Positions 46,343 through 57,090 of a stretch of DNA of 64,000 nt are shown in pieces. Origin of the DNA: Eutypa lata. Its lineage: Eukaryota > Ascomycota > Sordariomycetes > Xylariales > Diatrypaceae. The translations under genes and the position numbers were made by a program. How positions within the stretch are numbered: the stretch's first letter is position 1; every line of letters begins with the position of its first letter. The stretch is from NCBI GenBank assembly GCA_022661535.1, contig JAKULF010000013.1, forward strand, positions 310,001 through 374,000, read 5' to 3'. The notes under the pieces are model-generated. The model was not told where the DNA came from. It searched no databases and saw nothing but the letters and a program-made list of their open reading frames with translations.

Positions 46343-49327
46343 ATGGAACCACTTCAGCTGCATAGCATTGGGACGAGTATATTTAATGCTTTCCATGAAC
46401 TTGAGAGAAGTCCCAACAGCGAAACCTTCCCGGAGAAGCGTCACATCCTTGAGGAAGGTCAACGATTTAGGCTATGGGCCCACAGCTTAGGATTGCATCA
46501 ACAAGGTCATACTTCGCTGGATTATCGGGTGCGGGACGCGGTTATCGTAAGAGACCATCTCGCCGATGTCCTTACTGGATTACGGGAACACCTCGAAAAT
46601 CTATCATGTCTTGCTCGCGGCACGCGGCGCCCGTTTGAAGAGGAAGGTCCAGCTGGGGATGACAGTGATTCTACTGGAAACGGATCGGAGTCTAGTGCGA
46701 GCGAGGATGACACCTCCAGCAGCGCAAGTTCTTTTCACGAAGTCGACTTCAGACTACGTAGCGTAACTGAGAGCCTAGACGTTCTCTATAGTCTTGCAAC
46801 AAAAATCAGAAATCCTCGAAACCGCCCGCAGCGCACGGCGGACCAGCTTTACAAGCATATACCAACCGAAATACGGTCTAGCCATATTCGGGAACGAGAG
46901 GAGGTGGAAACACATATCGTTGCATATATTCAACGCCAAGATCTTTCGAGGGACTTGCAAAATAGCGACTTCGACACATTTGAACCCAGCATAGATGAGA
47001 TTCTAGCTGAATATGCCTCGCCTATAAACTGGCTCATCCGTCGTACCGGGGTAGCGAATGCTCGTCGAAAGCAACAGTTCATATATTGGAAAGAGCATGC
47101 TATCAGATTAAGTAAGGCCGAGGAAAACCCTCAACAGCCACCCCTCGCTAGTGATGATACGGGTCAAGAGGTCCGCCAAGAGAACCAGCCTGATTTACCT
47201 GTCGCTTCGAAACATGTTGTGCCATCACTGGCAACTTCAGCAACTAAACTTTCCGCACAACAACTGAAGCCAGACGATCTCAAATCTGTGATTTCGCGCC
47301 AGAGCCGAATTTCAACGGTCATAAGCCCCCAGGGCAAGGAGCTTATTTGGCCTCCTCCACTAACACTAGACACGAGCACAGAATACTTCTTTTGCCCTTA
47401 CTGCAAAGTATTATGTCCCGCGAGGTACTTGAGCGGTGATGCTTGGAAGTAAGTCTTTGATGTAGGGGCATGATTCTCTAGGAGTATTGGATGCTAAATT
47501 CCGCGTAGGGTTCATCTCATCCATGATTTACAGCCTTATCACTGCACATATGAGCACTGTCAAGATCCTAATCGACTATATGGGACCAGACAGGAGTGGA
47601 TTAATCATGAGAGCCAGCATACTCGGGTCTGGCACTGTCAGGAACACGTTGCAGAGTTTGAAACACAGCCCGAATATATTGATCATGTGAAAGAATATCA
47701 TCCACAGAAACATAATGACTTCCTTTCAGACGAGCTCATTAGCGCCGCGGTGGGCCCATCCACAGAACCACGGAGGGATTGTCCTTTCTGCCCAGCTATA
47801 TTTTCCGATGTACCACAGATGCAAAAACACATTGCCTTTCACCTGGAACGACTTGCCTTGGTTGCTTTACCACCCGAGGATAATAATTCAGACGACGGTG
47901 AATATTCTGTCCAGTCGGAGGACAGCCGCCAACCTCTCATGCGAGGGCGCGAGCGATCATTAAATCGCGATTTTATACCAGAAAAAGGTTTGTTTACCGA
48001 ACTTAAGAATAATTACAAAGCTAATAATGTTTAAGACCTCTGCCAGATCCCATGTGATGTTTTGGTGATTGGATCTTGGATTCAGGTCAAGAAGAAGATA
48101 GAAAATCTTATAATCTTCTATTCAAAATCGAATTGTACCATGACCTATTACTTAAGTACAGACAAGGCTGAATATAAGATTGAATATAGTTTCACAGACA
48201 TCCAGGATATACATATCAATACTACCGGTCATATATTAGAAATATTGGTGGACGGAATTCCAACGTTTTCTACAAGACCCCGAAACGGGCCAGAAATCTT
48301 TTACGAATGCGGTGATTTTACCGAGGGGTACCAGGCTCATAACGTATTGGTACATCGCCTTTATAGTCAGGAACAACCAGCAATTATTCAAATTAAGGGA
48401 CTGAAACGGTTAGACTCGTTCGTTTATCGAAAGCAAGCTCCTTCTACATCTGCCACCAAAGGAAAAGGACAGGAAAGGCTGCATGAGCAAACCCAGTCGA
48501 TAAGCGAAGCTCTTGATAAATACTCATTAAATGAGCCTAACACCGATGTAGCCTTGTGGATACGTAACTGTATAAGTAATGAGAACGATACTGAGCTGGA
48601 TCTACTGGGGGAGTTTATCCCCGAGTTGGATTTATTACTGGGGGAACCGATCCCCGAAATCGGTTCGCTCCCCAGGAATCTCCCAGCCAATGAGCTGGAT
48701 AAGTACAATCCCGATCTTTGGGTTGACAGTAACGAGTTCAGCCTAGCAAAGCGAGTGTCCTCCCTGAGCTATATTTCTGAGCAGACAGAATATCATCCCT
48801 ATGTTAACATGGATCCTTTGCCCATATTAACCCACCCTTTTCCCGCCGAACTTCCCCGACCTCCATCTAAGGTCCTGTCCGATCCTAACTGTTTCTTTTG
48901 CCATGCTTCGCCTGCCATCGAATGCGGTTGCGAATCTTCGCGTTTCGAGCTTGCAGAACGTCGGACCGAACGGAAATTCTTCGAACCGGTCAAGCAGGAC
49001 TTGAGGAATTGGGTTCGCAGGCGTGCAGAGAAGTCTGTATTGAAGGAATTTGAATTTCGGAGGGGAGAAATGAAGCAGGACCAAAATGTGACAGCAGCCA
49101 GTCGAGAGGACATAGACCCCGAAGGAGTATTACAGAAAGCATCCAGTGACGTATGGGCTGAATGTTACCAGCAATACCCTGATGTTATGGATTATTTCTA
49201 TTCACTGGTGGATTTTAAGCTGCCCGGCAACAATGATGAGAAGGTCCGAAATCCGACTCCTTTATGGGACGGTATCGATACCGTCCTAGCAAGCGAACCC
49301 TCAGACGGAAGTCAGTCCGCGGGGTAA
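46343..49327 (+). CDS. Large C2H2 zinc-finger protein of the fungal NLR-associated type
   Basis: Model join(46343..47448, 47509..47987, 48036..49327), 958 residues from MEPLQLHSIGTSIFNAFHEL; an in-frame ATG at 46277 would add 22. The N-terminal 130 residues are helical. A Ser/Asp-rich linker follows, then a helical stretch (FRLRSVTESLDVLYSLATKI). Zinc-finger-like elements cover about 355-520: FCPYCKVLCPAR ... HLIHD, YHCTYEHC ... INHESQH, WHCQEH, and CPFCPAIF ... MQKHIAFHLERLALVALP. The last phrase is typical of fungal C2H2 proteins encoded near NLRs. Residues about 545-670 form a probable beta domain (MTYYLSTDKAEYKIEYSF, FYECGDFTEGYQAHNVLV). The C-terminus has another Cys cluster (CFFCHASPAIECGC). 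The 48-base second intron is well formed with a CTAAT branch. DNA or protein binding is likely; no target is known. Confidence 0.8.
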
Positions 49328-49801
49328 GCGGAAGTCTACTTGAAGTATTAGACTTAGAACAATAAGATACATAACCGCTTTCTACTAACTGCTACTGTGG
49401 ATGTGGATTGAGCTGTGTATATATGTTCCTGGCCATTGACAGGGAAAAAAAATATCGTGAGTATTATAACTGGTAGATCGCAGAGGGGATAGTGGCGTAC
49501 AAACCCGAATATGTATCCACTGAGATTAATTTGGAGTGGCAGATTTGCAGATGATACCCAAGTTTCTTAGGAAGCAAAGGCATACAAATGGGATGACTAA
49601 TACGAGGGTGATCTTTCAGTATAGTTGATCTACCCTAGGGGCATTAGTAGATTTTAGTCTTTGACGTCCATTTCCGGATTTAATAACATATAATAAGCTG
49701 AATTCAGCTGAACTGTCACACATGAGGCCCAAGTAGATTATGAAACTCTAGAGATGATCAGGTCGTGCCTGTCTAAGCCATATCGTGTGGAAGCTTCGGG
49801 T
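49328..49801. other. Convergent 3' intergenic region
   Basis: Short region between the 3' ends of the C2H2 and metzincin genes; nothing further seen. Confidence 0.5.
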
Positions 49802-51194
49802 TTACTGCCAACCACGGTTTCGTGATAATTCGTACCACCAATTGCGCAGCATCCAACCATCGAAGTCCGTAACCTCTGTAGCCGATCCAGCAAGCATAAT
49901 AAAGTTCGAAATGCCAGTAGGAGTCCAGTCTTGAACACGAGTTAGTACATACACTGTTACACGTCGAGTTTTAGTCTTGCTGAGTAGAAGACTTACCGTA
50001 GACTATGTCAGTTGTGAAAGAAGAGAAGGCATCGCGTTAGCTAGATTGTTCGAAATATTATTTGTTGAGATTTGTTCAGGTAAACTTACAGTCATCCAGA
50101 CCATAAGTGTGGCCCTGAAAGAAGATGTCAGCTGTATGCGCTAAGTCAATCATGTTGGAAAGGTGTACTCACGAGTTCATGGAGAAGGATGTGGATGTTT
50201 TCTGAGCTCAAAAGTTCCATGAAGTACTCTTGAGAAATCCGCTGACCCCAATCGCCACCGGCACCGCCCTCAAATCCGTCAGTCAGCCAGAGAGACTGGT
50301 CATAATGCCTGCTAGCGCCTCCGGAGCAGCTGCTGTAGTCATCGTCCTGCATCGCGACGGGAAGTCAGAAATTTCTGCACGTGCCTAGAGCACCATAGGG
50401 GATGAGGGAAGTGGCGATTCCGTAAGTGCGAGGTGCTCTGTAATCTTGCTCACCTGGTGGAAGAAACGACCGCATTCCGGGGCGCATTCCGGGGCACCCT
50501 CGGAGTCGGTAGTTGTGTAAACGTCAATGCCGTCCGTGGAGCCCTGAAGAAGGTTCGTATCCGTGACAGCCCACCCTACAATATTGACATTGACGGAGCT
50601 GTATGGGAAGTTGTCATACCCATAGACCCACTGGAACCCTGTTATAAAGCTTAGAATAAGCCACTATTACCAAACGGATTGGTAGACAACGCGATGGATC
50701 AAAGGGGTATATGCCCTCGACCTACACTTGTCGTATTGTCTAGAGACAGCAGTAGCTACTTGGTCGCGCTGTTCTTTAGTGACAGAGGCACTAGACTCCC
50801 ACCGTACGCAGACATTGACATTTCTAGCCATAGTCAGCAACCGTCCTTAGATCGGAATAAGGTATTCCAACATGACGTACCCGTCATTAGCTCGGAGCTG
50901 ATCCCAGCCATAGTTCGTGAAGCCAAATAGACCCGAAGAGTACGTAGCTAAGCAGTGGTCCCAGACCTCCTTGAGAGGGGTCGCGAGGTCAGATGGTGGA
51001 CTCCAGCCGGCTTGTCGCTTGTCGGGGTTCGGGCTCATATGTGGTCCCAAATTCGGGGACCGGGACCTGGACCCCGAGAGCTTGGCCCAAACGGAAGGGT
51101 CTGCATCGGACTGGGGCTTCAAAGCCATAGAGGATACAAGCGGGGCCGAAGCGGCCGAAGCGGCCGCGAGGATCGAAATGAAACGGGCCTGCAT
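49802..51194 (-). CDS. Secreted metzincin-like zinc protease (HExxHxxGxxD)
   Basis: Model complement(join(49802..49929, 49997..50002, 50090..50114, 50173..50346, 50454..50638, 50726..50823, 50881..51194)), 309 residues. A signal peptide (MQARFISILAAASAASAP) is followed by a probable propeptide with KRQ near residue 59. The catalytic region has H255-E256-x2-H259-x2-G262-x2-D265, an HExxHxxGxxD zinc site with aspartate as third ligand as in snapalysin. A Met-turn candidate, SNFIML (M279), lies 20 residues after H259, which points to the metzincin clan. Other landmarks are NVCVRWESS, ECGRFFHQDDDYSSC and YDQSLWLTDGFEGG. The exon 49997-50002 is only six bases (TCTACG) and restores the phrase DDFYDWTPTG across two introns; without it the frame is lost. 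Two adjacent introns also split the zinc motif after HEL. Expected role: extracellular proteolysis. Activity is inferred from motifs only. Confidence 0.8.
50472..50495. repeat. 12-base tandem duplication encoding APEC-APEC
   Basis: GCATTCCGGGGC occurs twice in a row. On the coding (minus) strand it gives an extra four residues, APECAPECGRFF, next to Cys residues of the metzincin. It adds a cysteine without breaking the frame. Confidence 0.85.
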
Positions 51195-53373
51195 ATTGGT
51201 CGATGCGCGTACTGGGTGCGACTACAAATTTTTGAGATCTAATTCATTATTATCAAGGAAGGCACATTGATAGTTCTTATATCATGTTCATTCGACAACC
51301 TCAAGGACTCAGGTGGCAAACTCCAAGATGGGAGCAATCTATCGAATACATGACTATCAGTGCAGTCCGGTACGTTTTACCCCTATCTTGTTCCTCCAAT
51401 GGTCCGATTAGAGAGTTAAGAAGTGTGTTACGACCATAATAATAGCCTGATCGAACTCCTAAAATGAAAAGGGATGGTCGGTCGTAGGCGTGGAGTCTTG
51501 GCCGAAACATAATGGGGGCTATTTGCTCGTATAGCTATACCTTATGCGGATACTCAATTCCCAAAAGGTATCGATAATCCGTACCGAGAATCCATAATTT
51601 TCCGGGGTATACTCCAGTAGTCGGAATACTCCCGACTCCACCACCTCCGTCGAAAGACTCGTGGAAAATTGATTCTTCCGTGTCCAAGAGCGGGGTTCCG
51701 GATTCATTACTTAGTTATGGTGACACATTAAGCAACTGGTTTATTAACCTACATATCCCACTGATAGTCTATAATAGTGTCCCAGACCTCTCCGTATCCC
51801 GCTACAGTAAGTATAGAAAAATGGTGGTAAGTGGCAACTATAAACTGTACGTACTCCATAAAAGGGGCTCCATAGGATCCCTAGGCTATTTGGGCCATGC
51901 CCATTTAGCAGCTGATTGACACCCGGCCATCACTGTCAGCTCCCACCCGTCATATGCTGGAGATGCCCTTATATAAACCACTAGATATTTACAGACAATT
52001 CGCCCCTATATATTGTAATTGATCGAATGGACTCTTACTAATGCGACCCTTTATGAGTACGCATTGCATCAAAATCATCTAACTTATACACTCATAAAGC
52101 CCTCTGGTTGAGTCTTGAAAGGCCGTAATAGCTAAAGCTATCATGAGTGTAGGAGGTGCTATTGTTATTTAAGTACCACTATCACCTAACCGTTGCAGCG
52201 ACTTTAAAGTTTGAATATCTTCGAATGTAGTGGTAGTGAGATGGATAGCAGCTAGGTGATGGTGCAGTTGGCCTCAAGATTACCAGCTGGAGAATTGCAG
52301 GTGTAGTTAGTGGAATCATTGTGTGTTGCTACTAACTATTGTGTACATCCGTTCTTGCCCTCTCCCTTTCCCGTCGTTCTCTCATATCAAGGAAGGTCTA
52401 AGGCAATTCAAGCAATGAAGCTATATATATATTACTTCTGTCGTTTCTGGAGGCATTATTTTCAACATCATAATATAGAGTGTGATCCCGCTCTTTAGCA
52501 AGTTAAGATGGAATGGAACGACTCAACCGCCATATCTACGCTCTCCTCAAGATATTTTGTTGTGAATTATATACATCGTAATTTTAGAGACATGCAGCTT
52601 ACTATACGTGATTATGTAAAGACTTTTCCTGTCCTGATGAATATAGAGGGGGGAAAGGAAAACGATAAGGTGGGTTGCTGGGCACTGGGGACCAGAGTGT
52701 TGAACAGAGAAGACTAAGCAATGGCGTTAGCCCTATGTTTCACCGTGCCTCCATGTTAGGCTTTTTAAGCCTTGGCCAAAATTAATACGAGGCACGTTTT
52801 ATAGGTTACACGGGTGCTACCACAATCTGGGCGTGTCTGACATAAGCGGCGTGCTTTTGTTAAGGGGCTTATCGTGCCTTGCACAGTGGCGTCGAGTGTC
52901 GTCTCACTCTCACCATTCGGTTTCTTATTGGAGTTTGGTTTGAATAGAATACAACCCCCAGATACGTAGTTTTCAGCCCCATTCTGAAACTACCAGTCCC
53001 CTTGGGACTTGGCTCTAGCTGGCTGAGACATACAGTTATCCGGCCAGGCCCGAGCTGACAATTTGTATCACGTAGTTCATTGGAAATCGGGAAACAAGGC
53101 TCACAGAAAGTGCTAAATCAAACGCTAGGACATCGTGTTATGCCGGAGGAATTCCTAAAATACACAGCAATCCTTTGCTTCCTCTGGTTAGTGTATTTTC
53201 TAAAAACAAAAACGGCCTCATTTCTTTGCGCGCAGTGATGGTACACATGGTAAGTCTGCATTAGGATCTTTTCCATGCTCTTTCGGCTCTACAACGTTCT
53301 GCCAACGTATAATTCTATATGACTGTCTGGTTTATCCTGTGTTCAAGCGGTTCTAGCCCACAATTACCTCGCT
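51195..53373. other. Intergenic stretch, no supported gene
   Basis: Divergent promoter space of the metzincin and the next plus-strand gene, with only small frames of no recognisable family on either strand. AT content rises around 51700-52600. Confidence 0.45.
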
Positions 53374-54890
53374 ATGGCTAACAAACAGGTGTTAAATGAA
53401 AACCCTGGCTATAGTACCTTGGAGGTACATAATAACGAAGATTGGACACATATGCGGCAAGAGACACAAGTAGTCTATGATAGCGAGACATTGCCTGAGC
53501 TAGCTCCAAAGCTTGAACCAACTCCTCCAGTTGAAGATGAAGAACGGCGCATTCTAGGTGTCAAGAAGAGGTCGTTCATCCTTATAGTTTGCCTGGTCTT
53601 TATGCTTATCATTGGCGCCGCTGTTGGAGTAGGTGTTGGGGCTACGCGGAACCGAGGAGGTGCAACAGCAGAGCCGGAGGACAGCAGTACAAGCACGGAT
53701 CAAGAAAGCGTCCCATACGACTCACCTGTTCTAATCACATCCAACCTCGCCGCTGTGAACTGGACCGATAACATTGGCAAACACTACCGCGCGGTCTTCT
53801 GGCAGGAAAGAGAAACCGGGAGCCTCATGATGTCGATCAAGAACCCCGCCCGTGCGGACTGGGAAGTCGTAGACATCGGAAAAGCGGCGGAGGACGCGGT
53901 ACCTCGCAATCTCCGATTCGACGCGCAGAACGGAACGAGCATCGCGGCTGTGGCCTACGGCGCCGCCAACCCGGACGGCAGCGGGTACGGGGTTTTCCGG
54001 CTCGTCGTCGCGTACACTAACTCGAACGGCTTCCTGTGCGCCATCGGATGCGGGCACCTGGACGGCCGCGAATGGTGGTTCGAGGATCTAATGTTCCTGC
54101 GTTACCCACCACTCGTCTCCTCGGGCTCACAGTTAACAGCGTGGTGGCCCCGGTACGATGGCTCGGAGGCCTCGGGTGACAACGCTTATTTTTTCTTCGA
54201 GGACCAAGAGAACCAACTATCCATGATACGCAGGAGAACATGGAACAGTGGCTCCACACAGATAGGGACCGCTTCCCTCCAGCCGGGGTCGGGCTTAGTC
54301 GTCGCGCCTGTTTCGCGTGATTGGAACCTAGATAAAATGATGGTCCTCTATGATCAGTCTGGTTCGCTCGTGCATAGAGTACTTGATGCGGCGTCTGGTT
54401 TTGGCGCGAATGACACAAGTTAGACACTATCCACCCACCTTTCAACCTCTCTTGATATATGCGGGCTCGTAGTTACACGAATTTATGAGCACTAATACAT
54501 ATGAAATCAGATAACCCGAATGTCCTGATGGTTCAAGACGGGCTCCCAAGCCCCCCTCCGAAACTAACGGCGCTATCATTCATTCCTCAAGGCCTCTCTG
54601 TCCCGGAGGATTCTCTCGCCGTTATGCGATACCCCAACGGCACGATACTTGTGAATTATTGGAACGAGGCCAAGTCGGGGATGTTTCCGGATCAGAAATG
54701 GAGTGGTGCGTCAGCTCCTCGAATGCAGGGTATGAATATCACCAACTTCACTTCGATCGCCATGCCGGGATTAGACAACTTGCGCTTCTTCGGGTTGACG
54801 CCGGACGGACTGATACACTCGTATACTATCGATCGTCAAGATCCGTTCACTTGGACGTACGAGGAACTCGTGAACACTGAAATAAGTTAG
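53374..54890 (+). CDS. Type II membrane protein with a possible lectin-like beta-propeller ectodomain
   Basis: Model join(53374..54418, 54511..54890), 474 residues. The 92-base intron has a rather weak donor (GTTAGA) but a good CTAAT branch and CAG acceptor, and the frame continues. If unspliced, a stop follows immediately. Residues 1-65 are acidic and cytosolic, KKR precedes a single membrane helix (FILIVCLVFMLIIGAAVGV, about 67-88), and the rest is outside. The ectodomain contains repeating short strands with aromatic residues (YRAVFWQERETGSLMMSIKN, AYFFFEDQENQLSMIRRRTW, TILVNYWNEAK, LRFFGLTPDGLIHSYTIDR). This recalls the fungal fucose-specific lectin/FleA-type propeller, whose blades present Trp and Arg/Glu for sugar binding. 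The assignment to that fold is moderate. Role in glycan recognition is inferred. Confidence 0.7.
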
Positions 54891-55102
54891 TGTAGCAGCA
54901 CTTGAATACATTGATAGCATAGACTGGAGCATATTAGAGTACATGTATTATAACTAGCGGCACAGTTTATCGGATTGCATACTTGTACATAATAGAATCA
55001 CCTATGTTCCGACTTACATGTCATAAGTACCATTTTGCTCCCAGTGCAGACGCATTCTTCTAGAATGACACTGAATGGTAAATAACGCCCTAGCAGATCG
55101 CT

Positions 55103-55861
55103 TCACTCAGGCGGACTAACACCCGATATCTTCGCAAGACTCTCGATCAACAGATTCTGCCTCCCCTCGTCGCCCACCTCAGCCTTAGGCTCACGCTGCC
55201 TACTCGAATGCCAATATGTCGCCGTCTTGCCCTCCGCGGCGCCCTTCCCCTCCGCAAGGAGGACATACGTATCGACCCCATCATTGATATTACCCGGTGC
55301 CCCAGACCCGCCAAGCTTAGTAGGGACCCAACCAGGCGTCGCCGAATTGCACACCGTACCGAACCCCTTGCCCCGAAACAAGCGGGAGAAGTAATTCGCG
55401 AGCATGACATCATGGAGTTTACTATCCCTATACCCACACCCCTTCAACGCGTCCACATCCCCCAAGGTCGCGGCCGACCCATCGCCCGAGGTGTGCAACT
55501 CGCTGCTGACGAAGAGGTATCTTTGCGGCGGGGGCTGAACCAGACACGTGAGGATGTACGGCGCGAGCGTGTTGACCGCGAACAGTGTCCCCTCCTTGCT
55601 GCCGCGCATCACTCCCGCATTATGCACGATGGCATCCCAGGGCCCTAAACCATTGAGTTGTGTGGCTAATGCTTTCGTCTCCTCGATGGACGATAGATCT
55701 GCAATCAGCACGTCCTGCGCCTGCGGGCAGGCCGCTCGCGCGTCCGAGGCCCGTTGCGCGTTCCGCGCGTGTAGGTACACGCTGTGCCCGCGCCCGACGA
55801 GGGCCTTAGCTGCGAGGGCGCCGACGCCGTCAGAAGAGCCGGTTACCAAGATCTTAGCCAT
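55103..55861 (-). CDS. Short-chain dehydrogenase/reductase (SDR)
   Basis: Single exon, 252 residues, the usual SDR length. The Rossmann motif TGSSDGVG (residues 7-14) starts near the N-terminus. It is followed by DLSSIEE (about 55-61), the NAGV strand (81-84), and FVSSE with the catalytic serine region. The active-site YxxxK pair is Y144 and K148 in GCGYRDSKLH. ATPGWVPTKLGG after it is the usual substrate/cofactor loop. Specificity for NADP is suggested by basic residues after strand 2 (LHARNAQRA). It reduces or oxidises an unknown small carbonyl/alcohol substrate. No signal peptide, so cytosolic. The gene is intronless and GC-rich compared with its flanks. It is not next to biosynthetic genes, so no pathway is proposed. 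Confidence 0.9.
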   Translation of the reverse strand: MAKILVTGSSDGVGALAAKALVGRGHSVYLHARNAQRASDARAACPQAQDVLIADLSSIEETKALATQLNGLGPWDAIVHNAGVMRGSKEGTLFAVNTLAPYILTCLVQPPPQRYLFVSSELHTSGDGSAATLGDVDALKGCGYRDSKLHDVMLANYFSRLFRGKGFGTVCNSATPGWVPTKLGGSGAPGNINDGVDTYVLLAEGKGAAEGKTATYWHSSRQREPKAEVGDEGRQNLLIESLAKISGVSPPE

Positions 55862-57090
55862 GCCTGATATCTTCTCCTCTTTTATATTGAAGGGCGTTTA
55901 ACAGTATACGCAGCAAGGGAACTAGTTAATCTTTTTCAAAACCAATGAAACAGCAATGGTTGATTATTAATCATGTCTAACTAAAACGTAACTTAAGATG
56001 GAACATATAATTTAGTTAATGAGTACTTATAAAATGACAAGATCGCTGCGTAGTCAAATGGTGATATTATCACGTATAAGCTGATCTAGGAGCAGGGTAT
56101 GGTGGCATGTAGCAAATAGTGATGAGGGGCTTTCGAAGTATGGATTAGAAGTAGCCAGGACGTTATATATACTACCTATGCAATTGGAACAGCGGAAATA
56201 GGTTTATCCTGCTCCATAAGCTTAGTAAGCTGTTCCGGACCTCCTGGCTGTAATAGATATGAAGAGAAGAGAAGAGAAAAGCCTTCATGATGGCGTTGAA
56301 GCGGGGAAGTATCCCTCAGATTAGAAATTTATACTAGTTATGTAGTACCCCTTTCTATCTGACGTCTAAACAATAAGGAGTTCAAAAACAAACGCGCTAG
56401 GGGTGTGATATTGGTAGATTAGAGCTTTACTTGATGAAGTAAGGCGATCTGTAATTCAAGTATTTAGAAGTTGTTGTTGATTAGAAAGAAGGTGCTCTAG
56501 CATAACTGTGAAGATCACTAATATACAGAGTGAGCCACATGTGGCGTAGATATGTGGCTGAGCGCCATCTATCTAATATACTTGGAGGTCCTGCAACGGT
56601 GGAAATAACGGCTGATGATGGTCCGAAGTTGTTTGGCTGGTATGAGCCTTGTTGGCATCTTCAAACTATGTCGCCTGCAGGTTATGGATAGCAGAATGAG
56701 TTGTACATTCCAATCATTGGTTATCCTGCCACATTCTGGTAGGAATAGGACGGATTTAGTGGCCTATGCGTCTGGTTTCTATTGGATACAGGCCCAATTG
56801 TAGAGCTGCAGTGCCACGAATGCAAACCGTACCAAGCAAACTTGAAACTTGTCTGCTTGTCCAACGTTTCGTGATCTCCACCGTCTAGTCTCACAAGTGA
56901 CGTCAACCCGACTTGTCTATTACCAAGGAACATGAATATGAGGATACCACGAAATTGAACATCTCACGGTAACCTATACTGACACATCAACATTGTCCCT
57001 TGAAGCCTCTTTCATTCTCACGCTTGAAAGCAACCATTTCCCTTACTAATTGCTTCATCGTTACGAACAAGTCGAACTGTTCTTTACAAC
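55862..57090. other. Intergenic stretch, no supported gene
   Basis: Divergent promoter space of the SDR and SMP-C2 genes. AT-rich at 55910-56060 with a GAAGA repeat near 56261-56278; no gene or RNA recognised. Confidence 0.5.
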
